Shown: positions 11,198-27,135, counted from the stretch's first letter. The stretch: 64,000 bases of DNA from Daphnia pulex (GCF_021134715.1 NC_060028.1:208501-272500); one strand, 5' to 3'. Notes: generated from the letters alone by a model not told the origin. Numbers and translations are program-made.

Positions 11198-12067
11198 TTA
11201 GCGTTTGGCCGAGCAGACACTGAAGGGGAAGGGATTCGGGGTGCAGCTCACGACGAAAAAAGTCGCCTGAAAAGTTTTCACTTCCGTTTTGGTTTCTGTC
11301 ATTCAAATAAATGACAGTGAGACCAATTTTTTAAATTAAAAATAATTCATTTTACCTGTTTTAAATGTCGTGAATGTCACGGTGCCCTTGTTGAACACAT
11401 TGGCGAGGGAAAGAGCAGAGAAAAAGATGCGCTGTTGATGATGAAGCTGCTGCTGTTGAAGTTTCGCTTCGTCTTGGTAGAGACTTGGGTGAATGACTGG
11501 GCTCTTGTTCCGACTGCTCGACGAGTACATGGGGTAAGTTGAATGGAGTCCAGGGTAGAGATTCGATGGATAACGTCCAGAGTGTGGCAGCACGGCCAAT
11601 GGTGTCACTTCCATACTTTTAATGAATATGAAATCAAAATTAGAAAGAAATAATTTCATTGAAAATGTCAATAGTTACCCGAGAGTTTTGGTAGGAGAGA
11701 ATTGTTTGTGGTAAAACGAGTTCCTGAAGGCCAAGTCTACGGCCTCGTCAATATCGTCGTCAAACGTCAAAATCTCGGGTCTGTCGAATTCGAAATTACG
11801 GCGGCGACGGCAAGCGGTGGTGACGTTGACCAATTTAGCACAAATGCTCTAGACATAATTAAAGTTAAAAGAATGTTAATTTAACAAAGAGATAATACAA
11901 AAAAATTGGGTTACCTTTTCTGTTGATGTTACAGTCACCGTTGAAACGCTGGTGACAAAAGAAGTGGCGTCTTTACCGAAATCTTTTTTGAAAAAAGCTT
12001 CCACCGATCCAACGAAGAGAATCCCAGCCCAGCAGACAATTAAAGTCAATGGAATTTGCATGGTCAT
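11198..12067 (-). CDS. Small secreted orphan protein, Daphnia-type family, four exons
   Basis: Minus-strand exons 12067-11915, 11848-11679, 11615-11356 and 11295-11198 join in phase to give 226 residues. Exon 1 encodes a signal peptide (MTMQIPLTLIVCWAGI...VEA) and a Ser/Thr/Val-rich stretch (VSTVTVTSTEK). Exon 2 has CAKLVNVTTACRRRR, with a glycosylation site and a basic run that could be a processing site, then an acidic segment. Exon 3 is rich in Tyr, Ser and Gln (QQQQLHHQQR). Exon 4 ends in ATFFVVSCTPNPFPFSVC. I recall this layout from lineage-restricted Daphnia secreted proteins, but that is memory and not a search. Function is unknown; a structural or defensive extracellular role is possible. 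The ATG at 12067 is preferred because it starts the signal peptide and lies about 70 bases downstream of a TATA box. Confidence 0.85.
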
Positions 12068-12138
12068 GGCGGAATAAGTTGAGCGTACAGCTGAGAGACT
12101 TGGCTTCTTCTGTGACTTACCTGTCGTCTCCTCACTCC

Positions 12139-12145
12139 TTTTATA
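12139..12145 (-). promoter_or_regulatory. TATA box of the secreted orphan gene
   Basis: The minus strand reads CGTATAAAAGG at 12147-12137. The element lies about 70 bases upstream of the start codon at 12067, which leaves room for a 5' UTR of roughly 40 bases. Confidence 0.65.
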
Positions 12146-12181
12146 CGTTTGCCACCACGTACAGAATCTAGGTAATAACAA

Positions 12182-13923
12182 TTAGGCGGGCACGAGCGAG
12201 AATTTTTATGTCCGTCTAGTCGTCAAATAGTAAACCGCTAGTAAACAAACGAATCGGACTAATTTGAAGGATGCCCCCCGACCGGAAGTATTATTCCTGA
12301 ATGACTGACGGAACTAAAACATCACCGCAGTTTGCAAGTTCTTGACTGAAAACGTCTAGGAAATCCCCAAGTATTTAACGACTGCGCTGCTATGGTAACC
12401 ATGTCTTTATTCTATAACATTTTTCTGTTTACAAAATACTGAAACAGTCGGCACTGCCACTACTATTAACTTAATAGGGTATTTAATTTAATTGTTTGGC
12501 AGAAAAGAATTATTGGCGAAAATTGAGTTCAAACTTCAAAGACTGAGTAAAGTTTGTTACTAAGAAAAAATAAATTCCATAACGGTGGAATTTGGTTGAG
12601 TATGAAATTCTTCGAACTGACCTAACATTTTCAAATGTAATTTAATATTACTAGAAAGAAATATTTAGAAAATGTAGGAAATTAAGTATCGATATGATGT
12701 TTTCAGCTGACTGGAATTTATGACTAGTCCCCGCCTATCAGATTTAATGTAAAAGCGGAAGAGGTTAGTGATTTACTGCGGCAACAGGAATTTTCTTACG
12801 TGGGTTTTTCCATACATTTGAAAGTACAGTTGATTTTACGCCTAGAGCTGCGAGTTCATTCACATAAGAAGATGTAGCGAACACAATTAGGCCACCTGTC
12901 TCTAGAGATAACTAGTCAACTAGACTGAATAACACCACTAGCTATATTCTAAAGCACCAATAATTCTATTCAAATAAAAGTTGAACTAGAAAAACATGAC
13001 TTTAATACATTTAGTCAATACGGTAATATTAATGCACCTGAATTCTGACTTAGCAACACACTCCTTAATTAAGCGTTGAAAATATAATAATTTTTTCACA
13101 CTGATGACCCTAGAGAATGAAAACGATGACGTGCACTACGACAAGCTTAATAGATGGAAAACTTCAACGCCCAAAAATGTTAACAAAGTTGTCTGTGAAT
13201 ATCAAATGATAGTAAAGGCAGACCGAGGTTAAAAAGCTGTTTTAAATCTCTGTTTTTGCTTAAATTCTAGGAGTGACTTACTAAATAGTAAATATCCTAC
13301 CACTCTACCAGTGATTGCCTAAGATTAAAATAAAACGTTAGCGCTAATGTGATATGATCTACAAATCATTATCTGAGAGGAGACTACTCCCGTCTTTTCA
13401 TTATCCTATTAGACTTTGAAAACGTTTGAATAAGAATAAAAAGTTGAACATATTTACTTGTAGTTCAGGCAGCAATATAAGAGGCCATTTGAGAAGTAAA
13501 TCGCTGTGTCTCAAATGGCTGGATAAATCCATCGGCAAATACATCACACCTTGATGGGTTTGACTATCTGTTATCGGCAAAGAAGTGAAGAAATTGATGA
13601 AAGCCAATTTTGAAATCCTTCAGTAATAATAAGCTGTTAGTCCATTAGAAAGTAATTTCGATAGAGCCCTTCCATCCGGATAATCAGGGGATTTAGAAAA
13701 GGTCATCCGGCAACTTCAGCTAAATTAAGAACAACTGATTCTCTCTTCTAAAATGTCAAAGAAAAAACAAAAGTTATTTGATAAATGTTACTTTTTTTTA
13801 AATGAAGAATAAGCAAAAGATAAGAAAACGGAAACATCGTTTTGTTCTTAGTTTAAAAGTCTAGGTTACAAAAGACGTTGGTGCTCCAACAAAAAAATCA
13901 ATTAATTAAAACCAAATTGAAAT
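12182..13923. other. Intergenic stretch
   Basis: AT-rich sequence with no exon that I can support on either strand. It separates the promoter of the secreted orphan from the 3' end of the ubiquitin-fusion gene. Confidence 0.5.
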
Positions 13924-14910
13924 TCAACATTCTCGAGTGCAGAAACCGTAGGGACGAATATCTTCTTCGCTCGGCGAGATCCAATATTCACCGACTTTGG
14001 TCTCAACTTTGTCGATTTTGATCAACGTCTTGGGGTTGACGCGATTTTGGATGACGACCTTGTACGTTTTTCCATCTGCTTGTTTCCTCGTTTCGGCGTA
14101 CTTGAACGCCACATCAATTTCGGGAGTCGAATAAATGCCGAATCCGTGTTTGAATCGCTTGCACTGGCTCAATCTGTATCCTTCCTCGGCGATGGACAGG
14201 CCGTTGTTGTACGACGTTCCATGGTACGAGACGGGCCATTCTTCTTCGGCAGATGAGAAAGGATCGGGTCGTTTGCCTTTGCCCAGCAGCCAGGTGTTGT
14301 CCTTGTACTTGCCGCCGACTTTCAAGGCGAAACGTTTCCATCCGCATGGACGAATGTAGATCAGTCCACCTCGGCTGTATGCCTTTTTGTCGACAACTGA
14401 GGTGAAATCAAAATGGAACCTTTCATCCAATAATCCATCGGCAGACAGTAGAATTCCTGGTCCTCCTCCACGAAGTCTGAGAATAAGATGTAAAGTGCTG
14501 TCATTCTTGATTCCGACATGATCTAATATTTCTTCATCCAACAGTTGTCTGCCTGCAAAAATCAAGCGCTGTTGGTCAAGGGGAATACCTTCCTTGGACC
14601 GAATTTTTTTCTTCACATCTCTGGCACATGCTGTGACCTTTATATTGATGTTTATGGTTTTGCCAGTCAATGTTTTCACTTGGATAACGATTCCTTCTGA
14701 ACATTCACGCTCCACCAGAGTGAGATTTGAGCTTTGAGGGATTCTCTGATTTCTTTGGCATCCTTTCAGCAACAAACTGTGGAGGTCTTTGACGTCAATG
14801 GTTTCGGAAAAGCCATCTTCCTTGGAAACCACCATGTTAGGGTAGGACATGCGGTGAAGAATTGAGCTCAAAATTGACATCCCCATTTCATTATCCATTT
14901 TGCTTCCCAT
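13924..14910 (-). CDS. Ubiquitin fused to a PARP-fold ADP-ribosyltransferase-like domain
   Basis: A 328-residue open frame on minus from ATG 14910. Residues 1-73 are an unassigned leader. Residues 74-149 are clearly ubiquitin-like: [30 protein letters not shown] and RLRGG. The C-terminal 180 residues contain [18 protein letters not shown] (His230), GFGIYS (Tyr260) and GEYWI (Glu308). In order and context these match the H-Y-E triad of PARP-type ADP-ribosyltransferases; this is inference. The ubiquitin part keeps the C-terminal RLRGG followed by GP, so cleavage by a deubiquitinase is conceivable. It has Arg at the K48 position and Asn at the K63 position. A 5' UTR intron is likely (donor CAACTT|GTAAGT near 14991, acceptor TTTAAG near 14919), so the coding part is one exon. 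It is probably cytosolic or nuclear, as no signal peptide is seen. Confidence 0.8.
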   Translation of the reverse strand: MGSKMDNEMGMSILSSILHRMSYPNMVVSKEDGFSETIDVKDLHSLLLKGCQRNQRIPQSSNLTLVERECSEGIVIQVKTLTGKTININIKVTACARDVKKKIRSKEGIPLDQQRLIFAGRQLLDEEILDHVGIKNDSTLHLILRLRGGGPGILLSADGLLDERFHFDFTSVVDKKAYSRGGLIYIRPCGWKRFALKVGGKYKDNTWLLGKGKRPDPFSSAEEEWPVSYHGTSYNNGLSIAEEGYRLSQCKRFKHGFGIYSTPEIDVAFKYAETRKQADGKTYKVVIQNRVNPKTLIKIDKVETKVGEYWISPSEEDIRPYGFCTREC

Positions 14911-15077
14911 TCTTCACCCTTAAATCGTACAAACTTGAATAAATTTTTGATAAAATCATAACTGGTTTTCGTGAATTGGTTTTTACTTACAAGTTGAAAG
15001 TAGAAGATGAAACTCTGAAAGACGGTGACAAACGTGGGGAAAAGGACAGCGATGAGCAGACGATTTGTAGTCTGCAA

Positions 15078-16101
15078 TTGACGAATTGATCACCCACTGG
15101 AATCGATAATCGCTGCACAGCGCTGCGATACGTTATTATTTTATTAACGCTAAATTCAATTTAACTTTTAAATTATATACTTGCAAATATGTTCCCAGGG
15201 CCAAGAAAAAGAACGTGCAGTCGGCCCCAAGAGATTCCTGTTGACTAGCAGTAAAAAAACGCATTTTTTAAAGGCCAATTCAATTTAAAAATTACTAATT
15301 ACTCACTGTAAGTTAAACGGGAAGTTTAACCTGCTTCGTCCTCGTGAGGAAACCCATGAACCGGAACTAATAAGATTTTTCTTTCTTCTTTGAAACCACC
15401 CTATTCCAAATGCCTAATGCTTAGTCCAAAGTCTAACCAAAACTAAATTAAAGTCATCAACTTGTTGATGCTGAATCGGAATCAAACTCCGAATCAATCT
15501 CTATAAAATAAGTTTTAAAAAAATTTAGAAAAAGTATGTCAGTCTATATGACATTCTTTTCGTACTGGCTACTGACGATTTGACGAAAATTGCTGGTTCA
15601 CTGGTGATCACCTTGACGCGTTCATACACCCTGATTGACAAGCAAGCTCACAAACATGCTCTCCTTGCTCTCGTTTCTTTGTGTTAATGGCCATGAATTG
15701 AATACTGAACTGAAGTGGAATAGCACTAGCAGAAGCAGACGATCTGATACCGGATGTCACGTGACGAACTCGAAGCCATCTGACGGTAAAAAAGACAATC
15801 GCCAATTTAAAAAAAAAAAATTAAAATCAACGAAACAAACGTGAAAGACATAGTTTATCTTATAATAGACAAGTTACAATTTGTAACTTGTAACTGACAA
15901 AAAAAGGGGAAAATAAAGCCAACAGTTTGAGGATTTGGCATTGAAGTTATGAAACCCAACAAATGAGAACACGACTGGCGTAGCGCCGTCAATTTTTTCA
16001 AAAATATTTCAAGTTTGAACAGAAAGGAAAACGAGGAAAGGAACGTACACAACGAATTTCAAATGCCAAGCCACTTGTCCAACAAAACGTAAAGAGAGGC
16101 A
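15078..16101. other. Intergenic stretch
   Basis: No supported gene. A perfect inverted repeat ACAAGTTAC-aattt-GTAACTTGT lies near 15869-15891, just beyond the 3' end of the Tudor gene. It may be a chance hairpin or part of its 3' UTR. Confidence 0.4.
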
Positions 16102-17558
16102 TCAATAAGGGTAAAGGTGGCGGCGAGCAAACGACTGCACAGTTGCAGGAGTTGACTTTACATCAATTCCGTTCAAACTTATAACGCGGGCACACAAGCA
16201 GCTGAGAGGTAGAACGACAGATTGGTGAACAGGAATAGTGGCTAATTCGGGAGACATGTCATTTAGATCCCACAAACCCTTTTCCCAAACAGTGTCAACG
16301 GTATTTCCATAGTCGATCATCCTGACTTGAACTTTTCTACGACGAACAATGCTGCTTTCAAGACGCATACGAGACCATCCTTCCTTGGCGTTGTATCCTA
16401 AGTAAAGCCCGTCGACGGTGACTTCTGAGGCTGGTGGGCGTTGGGAACACTTCAGTCCCGCAATGAAAATCAAGCCGTCCATCACTGATGCCTTGGTGCG
16501 ATCCGCAATGCAGGGGTCTTCAATCAAAGGATCTTCTGGCACGTTTGGTTCATTATCCTGAATAATCATAACGTTATTGAATTGATTTTGAGATAAAATG
16601 AATGCGATCAATACGAACCGTGAGTGGAATCATCCGCACACTCTTGGCTACTTGGAGTAGGATCAATTCGTTCAAGTTGATGACAGGAGATTCGAAAAAA
16701 ACAACAGTCAATTGCGGCTTCCGTTTGACGATGGATGCGATCAGACTTTTACCAACAAGGTGCCTAGAAAATCAAATTTACAACACAAATTTAGAGTTTG
16801 TGACCAAAAAAAGGGTTGCACTTTGATTGTTTCATTACTCTAAAACAGCATCAATGGCAACTTTGTTTAAAACGAAAGTCAAGTATTCCAAGCCATAGAG
16901 AACACAACGAGTGGCTTGGCAAGGAAAGATGCCAAAACGACACTCGACTGGGTAAACAGCTGAGGGTGAAACAGTTTTAAAGAAGCCACCATCCACCATT
17001 TCAAAATTTGCCTAGACAGAAAGATAATTTTGAAATTGATTTCTCCAGAATTGTGTAAATGTGAATACAACTTACGTCGCCCGTTTCATCAAATTCAGAA
17101 AACAACGCCCGAGCCCACAATTCATTCGTTTTCACAGCGTAGAGACGATCCTTTTCAAGGGTTTCAACTGGTTTCAACTGATCCTCGTTTTCTCGGTAAA
17201 AATTGTGCATGTCATCCATTGTTTCACACCACAGCTCGTCTATAACCGGATTCGGTGCCAATCGACAAAATGATACCTTAAATTGACAATGATTAGAACC
17301 AACGCTTCGTTGTAATTTGTATAATTTGGTTGCACTTTATTATACCTCGTTTCCAGTGCAAATGGAAAGAACGTAAGCGCCAAATACGTCCTCATCAGTG
17401 TGTTGGAGTCGAACTGGGCGACACACAGCAGGTTCTTTGCCAGTAAGAGTAGAGTATTTTGGAGCTTTAGCAAGTTTACGCTTGATGTTTTTGTATTCCA
17501 TTTTGTAGAGCGCCAGTGAAATGTGGGCTGCAACTGTTGAAACGAGCTTGGGTGTATC
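16102..17558 (-). CDS. Tudor-domain protein (5' end not found)
   Basis: Five minus-strand exons join in phase: 17558-17346, 17276-17076, 17011-16839, 16763-16619 and 16557-16102, giving 395 residues. Introns are 61-75 bases. A first Tudor-like region has KDRLYAVKTNELWARALF, followed by an SN-like extended part (LVGKSLIASIV). The last exon carries a second Tudor core (VRMIDYGNTVDTV...LWDLND). Proteins of this kind bind methylated arginine or act as scaffolds in germ granules and the piRNA pathway. Which member this is (TDRD5/7-like or another) cannot be decided here. No ATG precedes exon 17558 in frame. An upstream exon ending at 17610 (ISQD then GTATAA) is possible but would leave a 51-base intron. 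The TGA at 16102 ends the protein soon after the second Tudor core, so the gene may be truncated at both ends. Confidence 0.7.
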
Positions 17559-17610
17559 CTGGATCAAATGTTGATTCAAAGAAAATTACATTACATTTTT
17601 TAGTTATACA

Positions 17611-19440
17611 TCTTGTGAGATACAAGACACATGATCAAACAGTAAAGCCAACTCCCAAATAGGATCACTCAAACAAATAAAGAAATGACCATAGTGAATA
17701 ATTACGATAAGCCAGAATCTAACAAATACTGTGTGGGAACTGGGTAAGATTGAAAAGCAGAAATTTCCCGATGTAAGAAGCTTCATCATGGTAGAGATGG
17801 TTCCATTAATCTACAAATAATTACCCTTTCTTTGTTCAAAAGCAATACTCAAAAGACATAATATAATTGCATAAAGAGATATTAGTCTTTCATTTTCCGA
17901 TCAATGGAGAAATGCTGTCATGCAAATGGCACAGTGGGCTAATAACAGTTCCCCAAATACTATATTGCTACATCCTATTGACGACCTTTACCTGTATCTG
18001 TATGTTAAGGTTCGGGTTGAAATAATCTATTTGTCGAAACGAACTGTTTTTAAAACAGATAAAATGTAACTTAAAATACGCAGCTTTAGCATGAAGTAGA
18101 TACGACGTAACGACAAGTAAACTAACCGTAACGGTGGTGAAAGAGCGTTGCCAGTTTGATACAAACAGTGAGTTAAAAAAAATTCAACAGGTAAACAAAA
18201 ATTACGTGACATTGTTTGCGTAATTTTAAATTAAATAAAAATAATTTTCGGAACAAGCATTGTCGGCAAAGATGTTTGTTGGTAAATAATTCAAGGCAGG
18301 AATCGATCTAGAGTAAGGTATCGATTACCAACCCCTGGTGGCGCAAAGTTGAAACTTGACCACAGTAAAATAAAAGCAGCGATCTCTGAGTAAACTCCAT
18401 CAGTCAGAACTCGGGAGTGGACATCACCAGTCTCTGAAGAGAAGCAGAGGAGATGGGAAAGGAACGAAAGTAAAAAGAAATGAAAAGCAGAGAAAATGTC
18501 ATGGCGTTGGGAGCGGCCACCCCCCGTTTGAAAAAAAAGTAAATTTGATGTGAATGAGCTGCAACTTCCGGTCCGTCTAGATTAACCACCCAATAGGGTA
18601 AAATATTAATCTAGCGATCAATCGCATTGAAGATTAGAATTGTACTGCAAATTCACATAAATGGTCAGGTGGGACGTTTTCTTCGTTTCCTAGAATTTTG
18701 AAATGTTTCCTTTCTTTCTAATTGACTCTAATTAAGCAGGGACTATAGAAATGCATCTACCGATCTATGCTATATATAGTTACCCGATAATCAAATGTTT
18801 CTTTCACAAATCGACCAGAAGAAACGTCATACCATAATAAAACCTTTCGGGGATGATTGAAATAACAATTTGTTAGTCGTGGGTCAACTGTTATCATTTT
18901 TGTATTATAAAATTTTTAAAATATGAAAATAACTCCGTTTTGTAGGGTAGCTCATTTTTATTGATGATTGTCAGATTATTCTCCAGTTGGTTCCACTACG
19001 AAGTCTTCTTCCGGAACAGATCACCAGCGTCACTTTTACGACGAGGTCCAGCTGGAGCTACTGGACGCAGAGTTCACCAGGGATTCGTGCATTCATGCAG
19101 CGCACACCACATAGACATTCGGCCACCACCTCGTAACCTACAAGTAATTCAACCTTGAGTTAGTTATACAAAATGAAAATAAATATTATTACAAAAGATG
19201 GTCTAATTAGATGACAGGACTTCTAACACACCTCACACCTCTTCCATCCTAGAAAAATCTCATATCGTTCAAAAATTGATGGACCACACAATCGAGATAA
19301 GATAAGTAAAAATTCGTGTCGTGTGTATTACGTGGTCGAAAGAATGCGAAAGCATGAATGCAACATGACCAAATGACAGGCGATTGCGCGCGCGTTAGGA
19401 GAGTTTGGTGAGTTTCTTATAAGAGCCTAGCTTGATACCC
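17611..19440. other. Stretch without a supported gene
   Basis: Open pieces exist at 17604-17789 (minus) and 18961-19158 (plus; another frame there reads HFYDEVQLELLDAEF before a stop). Neither could be linked to splice sites or a family. They may be unfound exons of neighbouring genes or relics. Confidence 0.35.
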
Positions 19441-19443
19441 AAC

Positions 19444-19717
19444 TATCGATAGGCTCTGTTTGAGCTCATTCGGCCGGTTAGACTCGACATCTAGTCGGCA
19501 TTAGAAGGCAACTTTGTGCTAGTACTACGTTACACGGGACTTTGTTTTTTGTTTAACTCTTTCAACTAGTTTTTTTTGGTTCTATTCTATTCTTTTGCTT
19601 ATTATTAGTCTACTGGCTACAATAGATTTTAAATAACCACCAACTCTGTTGGACGCCATCAAAATGTCGGAATTTCAACGTGATTCAGATTTGTTTTTTT
19701 CTATCGTCACCTCTCTG
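19444..19717 (+). CDS. Possible promoter element and short first exon of an unresolved gene
   Basis: TATCGATA occurs at 19444-19451, the same octamer found before the CUB-like genes. An ATG in good context (ATCAAAATG) at 19664 opens 18 codons (MSEFQRDSDLFFSIVTSL) that end at 19717 before a GTAATA donor. No following exon could be recognised downstream. This could be a genuine first exon with a distant partner, or chance. Confidence 0.15.
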
Positions 19718-19829
19718 GTAATAAATACAAATCAAATAATACGAATTATTAATCCCTTTAAAGTTCCAACCGCACACTAATAAAAGTTAAATTTTATGAG
19801 AAATGTGGCTTAGCTATGGGAAGATGAGA

Positions 19830-20040
19830 AAAGAAGAAAAGTGAATAGCGCAATCAAAATCTAATTTTGGTGATTAACCAGCGTTGACGTCACCAAAATA
19901 CCGATCAAAATGCAGTAGCCTATAGAATAAAAAATCAAGACGGGAGATGGCTTATTACTTTTTTGGCGAAATCCCAGTCTCTTTGGGGGGACGATCTAAA
20001 TTTCAGCCAGTCCGAGTGAAAGGAAGCGGAATCGCTCCAT
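19830..20040. repeat. Duplicated block, copy 1
   Basis: Aligns in the same orientation with 26060-26270. Shared runs include GTCACCAAAA, AGATGGCTTA, TCCCAGTCTCTTTG-like text and ATTTCAGCCAGT. The second copy overlaps the last coding exon and 3' side of the minus-strand membrane-protein gene. This copy may therefore be a decayed fragment of a paralogue; its frame is disrupted relative to that exon (CACTCTGGCACTGGC there, CACTCGGACTGGC here). Confidence 0.6.
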
Positions 20041-20741
20041 AACTCACTGCTGAGAACTGCCTGAAGTGGAGGTGAACCAGACCACATTACTCCTCCGTTT
20101 CAGATGCTTCCGTCTTGTTCGCTAGTCGATCCCTTGACCTCATTCTGCACAAAATCATTAAAATAAGTCCAAACTAGTTACTAATATGGTCCCCATTAAT
20201 TTGCCATCAGATATTAATCAAGGAAACAAACCAATGTATAGGTAGACCACTTCAATTTGCTAGATCTTTGAGAGGAAATCAAATCCAGCAGAACTCAAAT
20301 TTTTTTCCTTTTTTCCCATTTCCCCAGGGTTTCCCGGGTTTTCCCGAATTCCCTTGTTTTTTCCCGCCGAAGCGACGAGTGCAAAAAAAAAAAGAAAAAA
20401 CCCCTGGCCAGGCCTTGGCCTCAAATCACACTTTTCTTATCACAAAACGACCTTATAAATATACTACACGAATGTTATACTTTCTCTTTAGATACCGCGG
20501 CTTTGCATACTACACAAATCACGCACAAAACATGAACCAAAGTTTAAAAAAAAAATAATTACTTGTACTGCTGTAAATAAGAATAATTTTTGTAATTACT
20601 ATAGTAGAACAAGAGCTAAATCGACTCACCCAATTATAATGCTGATGCTGGGGTATTACCGATAAAAAATGTTCCATTTTATCTCACAAAACTCTGAAAG
20701 TTGAGTCGTTTTGTCAGGATTTTTACCCCGGAATAATTGTT
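20041..20741. other. Low-complexity, gene-free stretch
   Basis: Pyrimidine-rich TTTTCCC repeats around 20300-20360 and A-rich runs. The open frame at 20268-20558 is compositional and not supported. Confidence 0.4.
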
Positions 20742-20999
20742 CTATTCGGCATAAATGGTTTTCATGTTTATAAAATTATAAGCGTGCCTACAAATCAAAA
20801 ACCGGTCTACCTGCCATATTGGGGGAATACCTGAATATATTTTGGGGGTCACTTGCCTTTCTCTCTCTTTGCGAGTGCTGGGTGTACTTTGGTTTGGCCA
20901 AGGGAATTCTAGTAGTACGCGATGGACGAGCGCGGGTGAAACACGCGAGATTTTGATTCGTTCGGCTGTGCGCTCGATTACGTCTTCAAAAATTGCCAT
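20742..20999 (-). CDS. Weak candidate first exon, unidentified
   Basis: ATG at 20999 on minus opens MAIFEDVIERTAERIKIS and continues with charged, protein-like text to RKERER. There an AG|GCAAGT site could act as a GC-type donor. It lies head-to-head with the receptor kinase, about 100 bases away. No downstream exon or family was recognised. Confidence 0.2.
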   Translation of the reverse strand: MAIFEDVIERTAERIKISRVSPALVHRVLLEFPWPNQSTPSTRKERERQVTPKIYSGIPPIWQVDRFLICRHAYNFINMKTIYAE

Positions 21000-21102
21000 T
21001 TAAAAAAACTGATCTTCATTTTAAAACAACTAACAATTCAACAAGCCAAATATTCTGGTGGTGTCTCTGTGATCCAACGTGTGCTAAAATTCAAAGTTTA
21101 AA

Positions 21103-24999
<3,897 letters not shown>

Positions 25000-26059
25000 C
25001 CAAAAAATGAAATTTAAATTCTCAATACTATATCGTTTAGAATTCTTAAATTATTTAACGAAGCAGTGCAATCTTAACTAATTGAAATGATTTCCTTCCC
25101 AACCTGCGACCATACAGGAATACATTATAAAATATATTATGCGCATATTTTTATATCGACATCTCTCTCCCTGATGAAATAATCACGAATGTTCCTTTCC
25201 AACGTCATACCAATCAAAAATCAATCAATGTAGTTCAATATCCCAGACAAATGAGTGACATACGCCTATTCATTGTAAAAGTGTTAAATTTAATAATCGA
25301 TCGCAATGAAAGAGGATCAAAGATCTTGGATTAGGGTCTTGAGTATGTCCTTGACAGGTGAGAATAGTTACTACCAGTAACATCAGACATTGTCATACAA
25401 TTATCTCAAGGATGATGCCGGAAGTGACTACCTATGCCTTGAACGTTTTGACTGACTTATTATATTAAGTACTAATCCAATCAATTTGAAACACCACGAG
25501 TGAAAAAAAAAATTGTCGTTGGAAGATCGACTCGACTTATTTTCATCCATCACCGTTATTCAATGTCCACAAGCCCATTAAGATTGGCAAAGATCCCACC
25601 CAAATCAAATCGCCTAACTGTTCAGGGAGAGGAGAGAAAAGTGTCAAAATGGCGCATTTCGACCGAGAGACTTGTCATGTATAGCCACAAATTTATAAGG
25701 AATTTAAAAAATCAAAAATACCATCAAGAAATGTAACTCTACTGGGAAGGGAAGAAAAGACTGTAAAGAAAGCAGCCAATGCTATAACTGATGATGGCTC
25801 ATAAGCAAAGACATCACAATTAACCGAAGAAAGTAATAATGCCACACGAAAACGCACGGAAAAAGACCAGTCAATAATTTGGGGGACATTCGTCCGCCTA
25901 AGGAACACCATTAAAATATATGTACGGTAAAAAATGGGTCATTGAAAAAAGCCTCGTGACGTGTTAAAAGTCACTGCGAAAAAGCGCTAACTGACATATC
26001 CTTCGTTAATCTCTACCAGAAAACTGGCACGGCTGCACTGATGTCGAACGTATACGACA
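25000..26059. other. Intergenic stretch
   Basis: No supported exon. Open frames at 25500-25736 (plus) and 25693-25911 (minus) have no family motif or splice partner. Confidence 0.4.
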
Positions 26060-26270
26060 GAAAGAAACGAGAGGAAAAGTTACGCAACCAAAATCATATT
26101 CGAGGTGATGAACCAGCAACGTCACCAAAACATCGGTCCAATTGCAGCCTTAAAATAGACCAAAAGACATTCAAAAAAAGATGGCTTACTACTTTGTAGG
26201 AGGAAATTCCAGTCTCTTTGAAGTGACGATCCGAATTTCAGCCAGTGCCAGAGTGAAAGTCAGCGAAAGG
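26060..26270. repeat. Duplicated block, copy 2
   Basis: Direct-orientation partner of 19830-20040. It includes the end of the last exon and the 3' side of the minus-strand gene that stops at 26238. Confidence 0.6.
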
Positions 26271-27135
26271 ATCATCGTCATCAACTGCCCTCTCCAGGGT
26301 GATAAAGGCGGTGTCAATCAATGAAGCGGATTCGCTTTGGGAAGGCAAATGGCACCCATACTGCGGAGGGGAAGAGACCCTACCAGTGTATAATGTTTAG
26401 TAATATTTTCATAATTGAATATCACCCAAGTTACCTGAAAAAGTGTCTCAATTTTCTCCGTGACTGGATGGAATCCCTGCGGACAAATTCTCCTACATCC
26501 ATCCACAAACTGGGAGATTGACACCATAATTCCTTCGTTATACAGGGATAATAATGAAAATTCACTCGTGATGTTTTCCAACCCAAATGTGCGCCTCGAG
26601 TTAAACGATTTTAAAAAACCAGCTTAATCGGTAAACAGAGGAAGCAAGCGGCATCGCCATCTAGCCATCAATATAAGAATTAAGCAACCTGAAAATGCGC
26701 CAAATTCAAATAAATAAATAAAAATGTGTTTTTTCAAAGAAATCGATAATGAAAATGTAAACTAGAAAATAAATCACAGACGTACCACACAAGATTCAGG
26801 GAAAACTTGGAATTACTTGGATGGATGGAATAAGTACGAGGCGATATCTGCAGCTGCAATGATTGTGGGTGGACCTTATGAATAACCAAGGGCACAGAAT
26901 AACACAAAATAGAATATAAAATAGAGATGAATAGAATATGCCTTTTTTCGTGGGCTGATATTACCCAATGAAACAGCACCAGCCAGCATATAAAAACAAG
27001 ACGGGTGTATAGGAAATGCTCGAGTCCACTGCACTGCAAATGTTGCCAAGGAGAGCCATAAACCCATAAACCACAGAAACGTATTTTTGGCAATTTGCTC
27101 TGCACAGCGAATGAGAAGCAACAAATATATATTCC
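26238..27135 (-). CDS. C-terminal part of an unidentified multi-pass membrane protein
   Basis: Four minus-strand exons chain in phase: 27135-26965, 26853-26817, 26594-26435 and 26360-26238. The first is strongly hydrophobic (LWFMGLWLSLATFAVQW, FYMLAGAVSL) and probably holds two membrane helices. Then come ADIASYLFHPSK, a segment with VDGCRRICPQGFHPV, and an acidic tail DDDDPFADFHSGTG before TGA. A further upstream exon 27319-27259 (WHAICKAERFLLLSW) fits the phase but has a weak acceptor. A receptor or transporter is likely from the hydrophobic pattern. I considered a gustatory-type receptor but see no diagnostic motif. The frame of the first exon was chosen only because it chains through all later junctions. 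Confidence 0.45.

Noticed and set aside
14992-15078. Hydrophobic leader upstream of the ubiquitin fusion as a signal peptide
   Set aside because: The frame starts at TTG, not ATG, and is followed by a good GTAAGT donor, so it is better read as an untranslated exon.
15869-15891. Perfect 9-base inverted repeat
   Set aside because: Single short hairpin in AT-rich DNA with no partner or gene-end pattern to support a function.
20268-20558. Open frame rich in Phe and Pro
   Set aside because: Arises from TTTTCCC low-complexity DNA.
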